In this document: in pieces, positions 1-12,052 of the stretch | How the letters are laid out: each line of letters starts with the position of its first letter | How positions within the stretch are numbered: the stretch's first letter is position 1 | From: Beroe forskalii | Taxonomy: Eukaryota; Ctenophora; Nuda; Beroida; Beroidae | Assembly (NCBI GenBank): GCA_011033025.1 | Contig: WFMF01000221.1 | Span: 62,001 to 126,000 of the forward strand | DNA length: 64,000 bases | Direction of reading: 5' to 3' | Program-made: the position numbers and the translations under genes | Notes under the pieces: model-generated | Told to the model about the DNA's origin: nothing | Databases searched by the model: none | What the model saw: the letters and a program-made list of their open reading frames with translations, nothing else

Positions 1-1172
1 ATAAAAGACCCAAAATCACTGCCTTGGTAACAGACAACGGTCCAAGATATCGATTGTGCTATTATTGGTATCACTCTTATTTCAATCAGTACCGTCCTAT
101 TCACTGATCAGAATAAAAAACACTGAAAAAAGTGACACGAAAGCCATCAATGATCGAGGAAGAACATGCGATTCGAGGAACTATTCATAGGTATAGCTCG
201 AGGAACTCTCCCTATATGTGAGATTGAGAATAGGTAGATATGAGTGTAACTAGTTAAGAAGATGAACTTTCTATTGATCTTACAACTTATTAAATTAAAA
301 CAATGTTCTTCTTTCTTTAAACAATGTTATAGTAATGGACCAATGGTCTAGTAATGTTCCATTACTTAATTGGCCCTTTTAATTGTTCACATGAAATTCA
401 GTGTGGTATATAGAAACAAGAACCTCAGAATATAGCGGTTGATTTTTTAACTTTTTCAGAAATATGACGAAAAAGGTGGTGACGTAAATTGTAACAATTA
501 ATTGTTACAATTGAAGATTTTCGTCACCACCTTAATCGTCCTATTTCTGATAAAGAGGATGCAGTAAATCAATTTTCACTCATAATATGCCGCGAAATGT
601 CATCAAATCGTATAGGATAACCACGAATCACAGCCACACCGTTGGCTGCAACGTTTAATATCGCAGTATATTGAAAATTAATGAACACTATCAACACTGG
701 AAGGTTAATCTTACGATACCAGGAATTTGAGTGTTAACGTATTATGCTGAGTGTGGTTATGTGTGTCAAAGATACAAAAGGTTACATGATAGCAATGAAA
801 TGAACACTATTTAAGCGGCTAGATTGTTTACTGGAGACAGTTGAGTAGTTACGGGCTGTTAGGTGCCCCACACACACACACACATACGAATCAAGAGACT
901 GCTAGTAACTCTCAGTAAGAAGTGGGAGGATCCATGCTAATTTCAACACAACCGAAGTCATAGTGACATGAGGTAATGAGCGAATAATGACCCAGGAAGG
1001 ATTGTAGGTATGAGATGGCCAATTTGCCAACCCAAACCTACAATTACCTAAACTGAGTACACATTTCAGAGCATCAGCAAGAACCTGGGAACTGGAAATG
1101 TGATGAACATTAGTAGAGAGGAGGCTCTCCTTATTCCTGAGATATCTCAACGACTTTTCGATATCCTGTCAG
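1..1172. other. intron or upstream sequence of the AK7-like gene
   Basis: No coding exon is visible here. Because the first AK7 exon seen begins in mid-protein, this is probably intron and the 5' exons lie before the window. It holds a palindrome at 436-573 and a short CA run near 871-884. Confidence 0.5.
436..573. repeat. imperfect palindrome (MITE-like)
   Basis: The arms are inverted copies: GGTGGTGACG at about 475-484 pairs with CGTCACCACC at 521-530. CAGAAATATGACG pairs outside it, and TTGATTT/AAATCAA pair further out. The centre is the palindrome TTGTAACAATTAATTGTTAC and following bases. No ORF. It is probably a small non-autonomous foldback element; the termini and target duplication are not resolved. 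Confidence 0.6.
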
Positions 1173-2504
1173 TAAACCTCAGGATGGAAGCTTCCTGGAT
1201 CAAAGAAGGAGCCAAGTTTGAGTGGGCTTCCGAGGTGAGTCTTTTCATCTTATTTCCCTTGGTTTGTACGTAATTGCAGCTCCCACAAGATCAAGAAGTC
1301 TTGTGGAGAAGGCTGCTTAAATAAAGTTTGACACTAAGAGAGTTTTGACTCCTAACAAATTCCAAACATATTATGCACTACAATGGTCTAGTTAATGTGA
1401 CTACTCCTCCTTCCCCTCATGCTGACTCCCCTGACAGAGTGGAATAACCGAGAACATGACGAGTGTTGTGGAGGAGTACAAGAAGAGCCGGGGTCTTCTC
1501 CCCATCCGAATCTGTGTTCTGGGACCCCCTGCTGCAGGGAAATCACTGGTAGCTTCCCAGCTCTGTCAGCACTACAAGCTTCACCACCTCAAGATTGCTG
1601 ATGTTATCCAGCAGGCTATCGAGAAACTCGAGAGTTATATGTGCCACTTGGCCGGGTTTTTAAATCATAAGGTTCACACTATCTTGCCAGCTTTGCATTT
1701 TCTTGCAGTACGTGAGACATGTGTTTGTTTTCATTCCTTAAAAAGTAAAAGAGTGAAAAGTTCATTCCTTTTTTGACGGAAGTGACCCTAGTCTTTGACC
1801 ATATAAGCGAGAGAAATTGAGAATATCGATGAATTTTCCTACTAGAAATTTAATTATCGTAGGAGAAGCAAGCTGCTCGGGCCGAGTCTCAAGACGGAGA
1901 TGAGGACGACGAATCAGCTCAACAAGCTCAGGAAACTCTAGATCTTCTCAATGAAAGCAAACAGGAAAATAACGGTAAATGCGATTACATCGCAGATGGA
2001 GCTCTATTCGATAATAACACATGTCATATTATTTTGTGATGGTTTATTAGCAATAGCATGACCATTTGGTGCTTCAATGCTTCATTTGTTGCCATAGAAG
2101 CTCTATCATCAATTGGTTTAGGGTGTAACGTATGTAGATTGTAAAACAGTAGAACATCACAAACATCTGGCTTTTCTGTGTAGCCATTGAGTGGTATGTA
2201 GATGTAAGGTTTATTTTACAACAAGATGCAGCAGTCCGAAATAAGCACATCGCTGAGAACATTAAGATGTAACTTAGTGGCATTGACCATTCACACTACT
2301 CCATTTCGTCAGATCGCTACGAGGATCAGTATATCATCCAGTTCTTCATGGAGAAACTGATGTCTATGCCTTGCCAAAACCAAGGCTTCGTCCTCGACGG
2401 CTTCCCTAAGACCTACAGCCAGGCAAGGGAATTGTTCGGTAACAAAGATGAACCCGAGGATGAGGAAGCACCTAAACTGGAGTTCAACCCTAAGATAATG
2501 CCAG
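1173..2504 (+). CDS. AK7: adenylate kinase 7-like, internal exons only (partial)
   Basis: Four exons read as consecutive AK7 sequence: 1173-1234, 1438 to about 1633, about 1863-1974 and 2313-2504. Exon 2 carries the nucleotide P-loop GPPAAGKS. Exon 3 is acidic and Gln-rich, as in the AK7 linker. Exon 4 carries the NMP-binding stretch ending in LDGFPKTYSQA and an acidic tail. The family phosphorylates AMP from ATP and is associated with motile cilia. Splice phases agree except at the exon 2/3 junction, where no good GT donor follows IEKLE; a weak one lies at 1634. The exons for the LID and the rest of the kinase core were not found downstream, although the donor at 2505 is open. The gene either continues across a very long intron or is 3'-truncated. 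The family assignment is firm; completeness is not. Confidence 0.85.
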
Positions 2505-4387
2505 GTTTGTGGTTTGTGCATGTAGTTAAAAGGCATGTCTCATTGCCCTACCTCATTACCCTACCTCATTACCCTACCTCATTTCCTTACCTTTTTACAA
2601 CTCCATACAGCCGTAACTTTTAAGCTGTTTACTTAGAGCTGTAATTTGAGGCACGGCTATTATTGACTTTAGGATCACTGGCACCAGGTAAGGAATTAGG
2701 GTGCCTGGGTACTCATTATCATAAGGAGCTACCTCATCTAAAATGAACCCTCATTCAATTGGACGGTAAACAGTAACACTATTCATATAGTTAACAATAG
2801 TTGATAAGTACTTCAAAATGGTGATGACCGAGTGCACTGTATTCGATACAGGTAGTAAATATTCATGAATAAATAAATAAATAAATGAATTTAGAAATTC
2901 CATATACTACAAGTCCCTCCAAGAGGCTAGGCCTTATAATAAACTATAAAGTAATTTTCTGGAAAAAGCGCTTGAGGACATCAATAGAGAAATAATACGA
3001 AAGTCGAAAATCTCAAATGATCAGCTAACAAAAATACAGTATGATCTAATGAGACAGAGAAAATAAAATGGAAATACTGACGTTCACCTATGCAAATTGG
3101 AATTACACGTAACGGCACTTAAGCACTAAATTTGGTGGACTTTTGTCCGCAATGAGCCCAAAAATTTCCGAGTCCATGTTAAAAGGTTCGATGGACTAGC
3201 AGTGATCAGCTGCCAGCTGTGGATCCGCCTGAAATTTACTGCGCACAGGCGGGCAACCAGTTCACAAGAAAAAAAATCTCCGCAAAGTTTTGGGCCCGTG
3301 GCGTACAAGAGTCTACCAGTTTTAGAGTCTATAACATGGCTTGCTAAGCTGCTAATTGCGGCCCTAGAAGTAGGAGACGTAAACATCCCAGTCGTTAACC
3401 CTGTGTGTCTGGTAAAAAAGACAGGGTCATCATTTATTCATAACTCTTGACTTATAAGCGAATGATATTATGGAGGATAATAGATTTAACCGCAAGCAAA
3501 ATCCGCGTTATATAAAGCACAATGATCTAACTGTCATGACCGGGCCGTGCTACGAAGGATCAGTTCCCAATCGTTTAATAACAAATCTAAAGCAACTTCC
3601 GCTGTACAGTACCGCTACTTGATGCTCAAAAAACAAAGAGTGCGGCAAAGATTCTTAGATCCTCTCTGACTTCTAGACAGAGAGATTCTGCGGAACGAGA
3701 TTTTTCTGCCGATTTAAGGATTTTGTTGTTCTATTGTCTTCATGAAGACAATAGAACTTTTTATTTTTTAAACTACTTTACTGACCATTGACCAATAACG
3801 ATGATTTTCTCCTCTCAAAATTTGAGGCAATGGATGTGAAAGTATGAAATATGAATGATAATACGTATTTTCGGAATTCCAAAATCATTTCATAGCACTG
3901 AAATTTTTAAAATTCATTCTGGAATTTTGTTCCATAAATGTCAATTGTCAGCAATCGAATTTACATAAGCAAACTGTATAAAAGTACCTCCCACCGACCA
4001 GCATTCGATGATATTATTTGAGTATTTGACCCCAATGAGAATGCCGGCTTCCTCAACAGTCAGCAAGCTTTACGATTAAAGTTTGTACCCTAAGCATTTC
4101 ACAATTATAGGCCACCTGCTTAGGTTTTCCTGGCGAATGCTTTGTATCACAACGAGTGGGAATTCAAATTGACTCTACGAGTCATCCATCCCCCCTCCAA
4201 TGCGCCTGATTATCCAATTACTTGGTCACAGAATAGATAATTATACTCGAACTTGCTTATTTGCCCCGTATTTGCTTCTTTGGATGTCCCTTTGAAAAGA
4301 CCCTCCTATAACAGTGTGAATAACCTAATGATCAATGGTCAATGACAATTGGAGATTATATGATAGTGAAAGCCGAGGGATACAATT
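2505..4387. other. no gene seen
   Basis: AT-rich sequence after the last AK7 exon. It contains short direct repeats of CCCTACCTCATTA at 2547-2585 and an AATA run near 2868. I see no exon continuing AK7 and no RNA gene. Confidence 0.5.
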
Positions 4388-4522
4388 ACTAGATCTCTAG
4401 ATAATAGGTACCTGAGTAGGTAGGTGCCAAAAGATCCTAAATCCTTAAATCCTTAGAATAACTAGATCTCTAGATAATAGGTACCTGAGTAGGTAGGTGC
4501 CAAAAGATCCTAAATCCTTAAA
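4388..4522. repeat. tandem duplication, 73-bp period
   Basis: ACTAGATCTCTAGATAATAG starts at 4388 and again at 4461, followed by the same roughly 60 bases in each copy. A local tandem duplication with almost no divergence, so recent. Confidence 0.85.
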
Positions 4523-4802
4523 TTCTGAGAAGAGGTGTAAACGTTGAAGTTTATTGTAACGTTGAAGTTTATTCCATTTCTGGACCTTCACAAGAGAGAG
4601 AAATATGGCGTTACAGTATTACCTGAGAAAGCAAAACTTACTAGAGAGCACCTCTGCACCTTTTATAAACCTTTGGATCGCAATGGAGTTAGCAGTACAC
4701 ATAATCAAACTTTTTGAACATCTAGGGTTCCTTTTATCAGGTACCATTGTTCAAATAAGAAAATCTATTTCGAAAAACAGTGATGACGAATGAACCACTT
4801 TA

Positions 4803-5036
4803 TAGCTTTATTAATCCCAAACTCCAAAGAAAGAAGAAATAAGAGTTATACGGTGAGGAATGTGGAGAAATTTTATAAGCCGGCATTGTGGCACAGTGGG
4901 GCGTGACATAATAGCTTTATAATAGCTTTATAATAGCTTTATTAATCCCAAAGAAAGAAGAAATAAGAGTTATACGGTGAGGAATGTAGAGAAATTTTAT
5001 AAGCCGGCATTGTGGCACAGTGAGGCGTGACATAAG
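4803..5036. repeat. tandem duplication, about 131-bp period
   Basis: The block starting TAGCTTTATTAATCCC and ending near GGCGTGACATAA occurs at 4803-4912 and again at 4934-5036 with a few substitutions. The copies are joined by a short TAATAGCTTTA repeat. Confidence 0.85.
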
Positions 5037-5438
5037 GTCATCAGTATCTGTATCGGTCCTACACTCGACCAGCCTTTGTATACACTACCCAGTTCTACTT
5101 CCGTGTATGCAATTTCTGTTCAGTGTCGTGTTGTTGCAGTGCTTGGTACCTTGTCCGACCGTGTTACAATTCTCGCTTATTTACTTTCTCTGATTTCTTT
5201 GTTTTATAATTTTGGTCAATTAATCTAATAGTTATTTAGATATACTTTCTTTTTAATCTTATTAGTACAGCATTAAATTATTTACAGTGTATGAAGTATT
5301 GGCTCGAGTGAGTGTTGCCGGTGTAGAAGTACTTTAAGCCCGCCGTTGTTATTGTTCATTGCTAAAATACGATGCCCGTCTCAAGGCGTGGAAGCCAATG
5401 TCTGATTCAATAAACTGAAGCCTTTCATTGCGTAGGTA
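5037..5438. other. possible solo-LTR-like or untranslated retroelement sequence
   Basis: No ORF. The stretch ends with CAATAAACTGAAGCC followed by TTTCATTGCG, which resembles a polyadenylation signal region in an LTR or 3' UTR. No paired LTR, primer-binding site or coding region is visible, so this is only a suggestion. Confidence 0.2.
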
Positions 5439-6276
5439 CACTCAGTTTTTTTTATAAGAAACTGTCTATAAGAAACTTAGCCTAGGATTTCCGAAAATTT
5501 AAGAAACTTAGCCTAGAATTTCGGAAAAATTAAGAAACTTCACTGATTTTGATTTACAAATTACAATTAAGAAATTAAGAAACTTCTTTGTGTATAAATT
5601 CCTATTGCAACTGAAAGTCTTTTAACATGAAACGTCTGGCTTCTGGGGGCTGCGCCCCCAGACCCCCACTTTTTGATTGTGAACATTCCAAAACCAATCT
5701 AGTACTTCTATTGGACTTCTACTAGTACTACAGTATTACACTGCCCACTGGATATGTAATAATTGATCATATGGAATAGAAATTTAGAAATGAATCTTTC
5801 ATGATTTGTCGATTCAGATACTAAAGCACAAAACAGAAATTTAGAAATTGTTGTTGAGACAGGACACTATTACAGTTCCATATCTATTTCCAAAAGTTCC
5901 AAGCATTAAGCTCGGCTAGGTAAATCTTTATAGGATTTAGATGTTATCTAAATTTCAGAATTCGCGAACTTTTTTGGAAGAACATTTGATGAAGATCCCT
6001 GAACATTATCGTACACAGTTGCAAACATCTTTTAAGACAGGTACATGCTTAAAAGTGTATAATTTACCTGAGAATATCAGAAGGTTCGATTTTAATCATC
6101 AACTACAGTCTACACAGTTGGTTCCTAAGTTGGAAATTTCGTAGACATTTTGCTGTACGGTAGGTCGGTATGTAGAATTAAGAAACCGATTAAGAAACTT
6201 TTAGGCTCAAAATCGTGGAAAAATAAGAAACTTGTAGCCCAGGATTTCAATAAGTTTCTTATAAAAAAACTGAGTG
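5439..6276. mobile_element. non-autonomous TA-flanked DNA transposon (Tc1/mariner-like)
   Basis: The left end CACTCAGTTTTTTTTATAAG and the right end are inverted copies, extending through AGAAACT, and both ends are flanked by TA. Inside each terminus, AAGAAACTTAGCC-type motifs recur several times as subterminal repeats. The interior carries the GC-rich box at 5632-5680 (GGCTTCTGGGGGCTGC then GCCCCCAGACCCCC). A 67-codon open frame at 5941-6144 has no recognisable domain, so no transposase is present. A TA duplication fits Tc1/mariner-type integration. The superfamily is inferred only from the flanks. Confidence 0.75.
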
Positions 6277-8605
6277 TATAGCCCGAGTCCCGTGAAAATA
6301 AGCCTTTTGTGAAACACTAAGTCACAAAAGATTTATTTTGAGTAAAAGAAATAACTGCAGAAATCTTTTGAAACTCACTGAACCAAAACCGCTTCAAATA
6401 CAGAATTTACAAATCTTTTATTTGAATGAAACTTTTATAAATAACTAACCTCTTGAATTTCACGTTCAGAGTGAGAGAAACCTAAACAAAATATTACCCA
6501 ACAGAGGGAATCGCGCAAAATAATGCAGTACCTATTTATTCTAGAGGATGGGGGACTGACAGCACAGGGGCCACGGGACAACACTTATGGCGAAATTGGA
6601 ATGTGTTTGTTTCCTCGATGGCTTCAATGAAAAAGCGTTTCATTGCAGTAGCTTCATTCTAACGACTCATTATATATGAATTAAGAACATCTATAATCTG
6701 GACTCGACCCTCAATATTTTGCATTCTGGCCTTTCTGAGACGAAAGAGAATTCCGCTACTGGCACCACATTAAACTAAAAGCTTTGATAGGATTCAATGG
6801 AAGAATGGAGCGATAGCAAAACTATTCAAGTGTTGGCAATTGTTGTCTAAAGGTGAGTTTGACTTAAATATTCTCCTTTTCGGAATCTTACAACTTAACA
6901 ATAGTAAATTGTTCATTGCACTAGCTTTTTGTTGAAACTTGGTCCCAGTTGACCAGTTCAATCAATATGAATCTTAATACGTGTCTGAACTTCTATATGC
7001 GTTGCACAGCCTCTGCAGTTGCAGTATTCAGACTTTCACAGTAATATTTTTGTTCAGATTTTTTAGGTTTAAGTCAGAAGAACCTATGGAAGTATGGATA
7101 AAGTATAGAAGTATAAACGCATTGTACAACATCTTTGATTGGGCGAGTTAATTAATACTAATACAGATGTATAATGTTGTGCCGTTGTGGTTCTGAGATC
7201 AGGCCCTGACTGTAGGGCCTATTATTTAATCCCTATTATATTTCTAAGTTTAATCGATGTTATAGTCAGTCAGTCAGGTTTTGTGGTTTTATAAGAGAAA
7301 GGTATATCGAATTCTCTCGAAAAAAAGAATATCATCTCGAATATCTTTTACTGCTAAATAAAATTCTCAATAAATTCAGGCTGCAATCCAATAATCATTA
7401 ATCAATTCCCAGTGAGATAATAATAAATTTCTCGCATTTAAAAAATTTAACCACAACAGCTGCATCTTTGAATTCACGAAATTTGCTATTTCTTTGCGAT
7501 GTGACTCCACATTATGTTTCAAATATATCATGGTGTATGTACCACATGTAACTGTCAATTCAGAAGTAATTCCGCCGCCTTTTTCAATATGAGTATATTC
7601 ATTAAAAGTGGCTCTTTGAACAAATACGCTTTCTCTCTTTTTATGCTCAGGGATTATTATAATTTTATAGCTACATACCTATTTTCAACAGTCAATCACA
7701 CTCAATCGTTATTTAAAAATTAATTATTATCTTTTAAAATTTCTTCATTCCTATCCTTTTCATTTCTCAATCCAATATCCATGCCAACAAGCATAATAAT
7801 AACCCATATTCATTGTTCCATATTCATAGTAACCCATATTCATTGTTCCATATTCATAGTAACCCATATTCATTGTTCAGCGTGTGCAGTATACTAAGTA
7901 TAACTACTTCAATCAAAAACTTTCACAATTGGAGATGTCCAACCTTTTATCACAAGGGCTAGACAAGCCGGAATAGTAACTGATTCAGCATAAGTAAATG
8001 TGTACCAATGTTGGAGCTCTGCTATTCCATTATCAACTTGCAAAGAAAAGTTTCGCAATAGACTTATGTAAAATGTTCGAAATAGCACCTTATAGCTCCA
8101 CGATCCACGTCTTCGACAATATGCTAATTACTTGACTTTGCTTGCCATTCAAGTCGTGACTTCAGTCTGGAGACTATTAACTTAGACTATTAGAGTATTA
8201 GGAGAGAGATGCTCATTAGTAGGTCATTGTTCGACAAACCTAGATATGACTGAAGGGAGCCATATTTTGCTAAGTGCTACCACCTTACCAGTTACCCTAT
8301 GGTGATCAATGAGTCTCATGTAGGTGCAATACGTTTAGCACTGAGATGTTCAAATTTTAATTAATGCTTTGTTAAGCTTATATATCTCGAAATTGTTCTT
8401 CTGTTGTCCCTATCAAGTCCTTAAATGCCGCAGTGTTTATGTTCAATTTTGCTGTTGATTACAAAATTTTAAAATTTTATAAGATTGAACGATAGGGCAT
8501 AATATCTATTAGTATTATTTACTGTAAAATGGCGCTTGAGGGTCGGCGACAGCCTCATCAGCCACCAGGGGCCTATTTCATATTCAGATGTTTCAATTCA
8601 GGGCA
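6277..8605. other. no gene seen
   Basis: AT-rich with only short chance ORFs. The one clear structure is a 30-bp tandem repeat at 7801-7878. Confidence 0.5.
7801..7878. repeat. 30-bp tandem repeat, 2.6 copies
   Basis: AACCCATATTCATTGTTCCA plus TATTCATAGT is repeated exactly at 7801 and 7831 and partially at 7861. Confidence 0.9.
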
Positions 8606-8641
8606 GGGGATTGGGGCAGCAGCCCCCAGAAGCCAGACATC
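8606..8641 (-). repeat. dispersed GC-rich box (GGGGCAGCAGCCCCC type)
   Basis: One of at least five copies in the window of a box whose other-strand consensus is roughly GTCTGGCTTCTGGGGGCTGC followed by CGCCCCCAGACCCC. The central GGGGC/GCCCC can form a hairpin. It lies just left of the 113-bp inverted repeat. Confidence 0.7.
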
Positions 8642-8663
8642 CTGAGAAAATATAACACTCTAA

Positions 8664-8941
8664 TTTTCCCAAAACCAAAAAGGATTTGGTTGTGATGGTC
8701 CGCGGCGGTTTTAAGGCGTTCTTTACTGTAAAACCCATGATATGAGAAAGAACGCGACGGTTAAAACTGCTGCAACGTCACTTATGAAATACACAGCATT
8801 CACGTAACGTTAATGCATAAAAAAGTGCCGTTGCGGCAGTTTTAACCGTCGCGTTCTTTCTCATATCATGGGTTTTACAGTAAAGAACGCCTTAAAACCG
8901 CCGCGGACCATCACAACCAAATCCTTTTGGTTTTGGGAAAA
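8664..8941. repeat. 113-bp near-perfect inverted repeat (foldback element)
   Basis: The left arm at 8664-8777, beginning TTTTCCCAAAACCAAAAAGG, is the reverse complement of 8829-8941 with at most a base or two of difference. A spacer of about 51 bases separates them. Both arms contain GGTCCGCGGCGG or its complement and a run around ATGATATGAGAAAGAACGCG. No ORF. The arms are nearly identical, so the element is young or maintained by conversion. Confidence 0.9.
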
Positions 8942-10046
8942 ATATCACCCTTTTTCTGTGCCGAGATATTGAAATTTGGCGTCAAATCACGCGTAAAAAT
9001 TCGCGTTACCTAGCATAACTGATGACGTCACAATTACGTCATAAAATTAGATAAGCTATCTGAGACCCATTCATTTCATAGTTAGAATTTCATTTAATCG
9101 TGAGTTAGAATCTCAGTTAGACTTTAGCCACTAGAATTTATGATCTTTGTGGAAAAATCTTGATATCTTCATTTCATCGTATCGTAGAAAATTGTTTCAG
9201 GTAGTTTAAGGTAGTTTTTTACAGTGGAATTCACGAATCACCAATATTTTGTGGGCATTAATCTATTACAGACCTTCCTTTTTTCATTTCATCATAGAGT
9301 TAGAATTTTGGTTAGATCTTAGGTAGTAGAATTCTTGATTCGCCTTTGTAGATGTACTGTGGTGAAGAAATTGTGAACAGATCCTGATATTTTCGTAGAG
9401 CTAGATCTCTATAGTTACATTTTAGGCACCAGTTTCCATAAGTCGACCTTTAGAAGTGAACCTTACTTAGTGGTTAGTTGTGATTTTTCCAATTCATCGT
9501 AGAGTTAGATTGTCACTTGGAATTTAGTCACTAGTTTTTCTTTGAATCGCTCATTGAATGGGAACAATTTATCTTAGACAGGTCTTGTATTTTTCATTTC
9601 TTGTTAGTTAGTTTAGATCTTAATATATATTTTTATGAATATCCTATGTTTATAAGTCTGACGTTACTGCTCTGTAACTTAGCTTTGTATGTACATTTCT
9701 ATTTCTATTTCTATTTCACAGTTGGGACTATGACCGACAACATATCCAAAGATGAAGTTCTGGGATAGTCCCGTTCTCTCTCCACTAGCTTCACAAGTTT
9801 TGCCAGTTTTTGGAATTTTTTTCGTGTCAAAGTGCTTCGAACAACCGCAAATAACTCAATGATGCCGTAGAGCCCGGAACTTTTTGAGCACATCTTTGGA
9901 AAGTGCATTAAATTTCCTTTCTGCGCTAACAGGAGCATTTTTTTCTATCTCGAAAGCTTCATACCGAAAAATTGCGTTGAAAAACGCCTATTTTTGGGAA
10001 AATAGACATTTGAAATTCTTAGTTTTCTGACGTCATTATGACATCA
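8942..10046. other. no gene; degenerate AT-rich repeats
   Basis: Between about 9070 and 9620 a loose motif like TTCATCGTAGAGTTAGAATT recurs at irregular spacing, suggesting an old decayed tandem repeat. A TTTCTA run lies near 9695-9715. No exon recognised. Confidence 0.45.
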
Positions 10047-10330
10047 GGGCGCTGGCAAGCGCACGCAGCCACGTTATGGGTTCTCCGGACGAGGGCATCT
10101 GCCCGAAGGGCAGATGCCCTCGGCCCGAAGGGCCGAGGGCATCTCCGAACGATCAGCACCCCCGCCTGGAGGGCGGGGGTGCTGCCATCGGCCCGAGGGC
10201 AGCAGTCCCGGCCCGAAGAGCCGGGACTGCTGACCAGACACAGTAAAAAGGCCAGGAGTACCAGCACGAAGTGCTGAAAGCCGTAGCGGGACCAATTTTC
10301 AAGTCTTGAAAAATGAGTTTGCCAGCGCCC
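10047..10330. repeat. multi-hairpin cluster with closing stem (five hairpins)
   Basis: The closing stem GGGCGCTGGCAA (10047-10058) pairs perfectly with TTGCCAGCGCCC (10319-10330). Inside are five hairpins: 10091-10121 (14-bp stem, GAA loop), 10121-10135 (GGCCC/GGGCC, GAA loop), 10155-10183 (12-bp stem), 10200-10232 (13-bp stem, loop CCGAAGA) and 10262-10276 (CAGCAC/GTGCTG, GAA loop). Stems differ in sequence, but four of the five loops contain CGAAG. GC content is far above the surroundings. The ORFs crossing it on both strands are by-products of the palindromes. Confidence 0.85.
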
Positions 10331-10711
10331 AATATATAAAAATTCAGTGATTTGCGAAAATCGCGATTTTCGAGTCGCGTTCTAGACACGTTAACGAGCT
10401 CTGTTGGACACAAAAATTTGCACAGTTGTAGTCCATGGTATGAAGAACAATCCCTGAAAATTTCATGAAAATCGACCGCACCGTTTTTTCATAATAAATT
10501 ATCAAAAAAATCCCATTTTGCCGAAAATTAGTGTTATGGACGGTACGACTCCTCCTCCTCCTCCTCCGACTACTACCACAAAACGGGAAAACACTTCACG
10601 GGAGAACCATAAAAGATAGAACCGTAATCTAAACGGCATATGAAACTTTAGAAGTAGGTGCGTGCACTAGGGCATGTTAAAAATATTTTTGGCAAATCCT
10701 TAATTGGATAA

Positions 10712-11600
10712 TTGGCCAATTAAAGTAATTATCGTTTATAACTCAGAAGGTATTGATGATAGCGACTTTATTCCAACGGTATCATTAACTAGAGCCAAAA
10801 TAGCGTTTTATGCGTTTAATTTGCGTACCGGTTCTCAACCGCCTAATGACATAATTGGCCAATTAAAGTAATTATCGTGTATAACTCGAAAAGTAAAAAT
10901 GATAGCGACTTAATTCTAACGGCATCATTTACAAGAGCCAAAATTACGCTTTTTACGTTTATCTTGAGTGCCGGTTCTCAACCGCCTAATGAGATAATTG
11001 ACCAATTAAAGTAATTATCGTGTATAACTCGAAAAGTAAAAATGATAGCGACTTAATTCCAACGGTATCATTTACAAGAGCCAAAATTACACTTTATACT
11101 TTTATCTTGAGTGCCGGTTCTCAACCGCTTAATGACATAATTGGCCAATTAAAGTAATTATCGTGTATAACTCGAAAAGTAAAAATGATAGCGACTTAAT
11201 TCTAACGGCATCATTTACAAGAGCCAAAATTACGCTTTTTACGTTTATCTTGAGTGCCGGTTCTCAACCGCCTAATGAGATAATTGACCAATTAAAGTAA
11301 TTATCGTGTATAACTCGAAAAGTAAAAATGATAGCAACTTAATTCCACCGGTATCATTTACAAGAGCCAAAATGACACTTTATACGTTTATCTTGAGTGC
11401 CGGTTCTCAACCGCCTAATGAGATAATTGACCAATTAAAGTAATTATCGTGTATAACTCGAAAAGTAAAAATGATAGCGACTTAATTCCAACGGTATCAT
11501 TAACCAGAGCCAAAATCACGTTTTACACATTAATTTGAGTACAGGTTGTCAACCGCTTAATTGAATAATTGACTGATTAAAGCAATTATCTCTACTTGTA
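10712..11600. repeat. 143-bp satellite, about six copies
   Basis: The landmark GGCCAATTAAAG or GACCAATTAAAG occurs at 10714, 10857, 11000, 11143, 11286 and 11429, and a decayed GACTGATTAAAG at 11571. The period is 143 bases with about 90 percent or better identity by eye. Units end with GCCGGTTCTCAACCGCCTAA. Confidence 0.95.
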
Positions 11601-11638
11601 CTGAATGTAGTGAGTTTCTTGCCAAAAAAGAGTGATAT

Positions 11639-12052
11639 GGATAGCCAAAAACAATTGAAATTGTTTGGGTTTCGCAGCCACTACAGTACCTAAAATTATA
11701 CGATTAAAAGTATTGATATGAATTTTAATCGCAGCCCGGTCGTGGCGGTGCATTTTGGTTTCAAAGCTAATCGATTTGAAGATTCACGTTTTTCAAAGTT
11801 ATTAAGGGGCTAGAACGTCTAACACATTTCTGTGTTTAGGTACAGCTCGATCCTGACAAAGTCAAAGACGGATTTACACAATCAATTAATGCTGTTTTTC
11901 CATTACTACAATGAAATTGTGGTAGTCTGCTACCACAGTGCACCGCCACGACCGGGCTGCGATTAAAATTCATATCAATACTTTTAATCGTATAATTTTA
12001 GGTACTGTAGTGGCTGCGAAACCCAAACAATTTCAATTGTTTTTGGCTATCC
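11639..12052. repeat. 115-bp perfect inverted repeat (foldback element)
   Basis: The arm at 11639-11753, containing GGATAGCCAAAAACAATTGA at its outer end, is the exact reverse complement of 11938-12052, with a 184-base spacer. The spacer has its own small hairpin, TTGTGGTAG/CTACCACA, beside the right arm. The right arm runs directly into the TTCG-hairpin cluster at 12053, while the left arm abuts the end of the 143-bp satellite. Confidence 0.9.

Noticed and set aside
5037..5438. A complete LTR retrotransposon
   Set aside because: No second LTR, primer-binding site, gag or pol sequence nearby; only a polyadenylation-like end.
10019..10413. Several overlapping Arg/Pro/Ala-rich frames
   Set aside because: They overlap on both strands across GC-rich hairpins and share no protein-like features.
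10712..11600. CRISPR-like spaced repeats
   Set aside because: The whole 143-bp unit is repeated, with no unique spacers, in a eukaryotic genome. It is a satellite.
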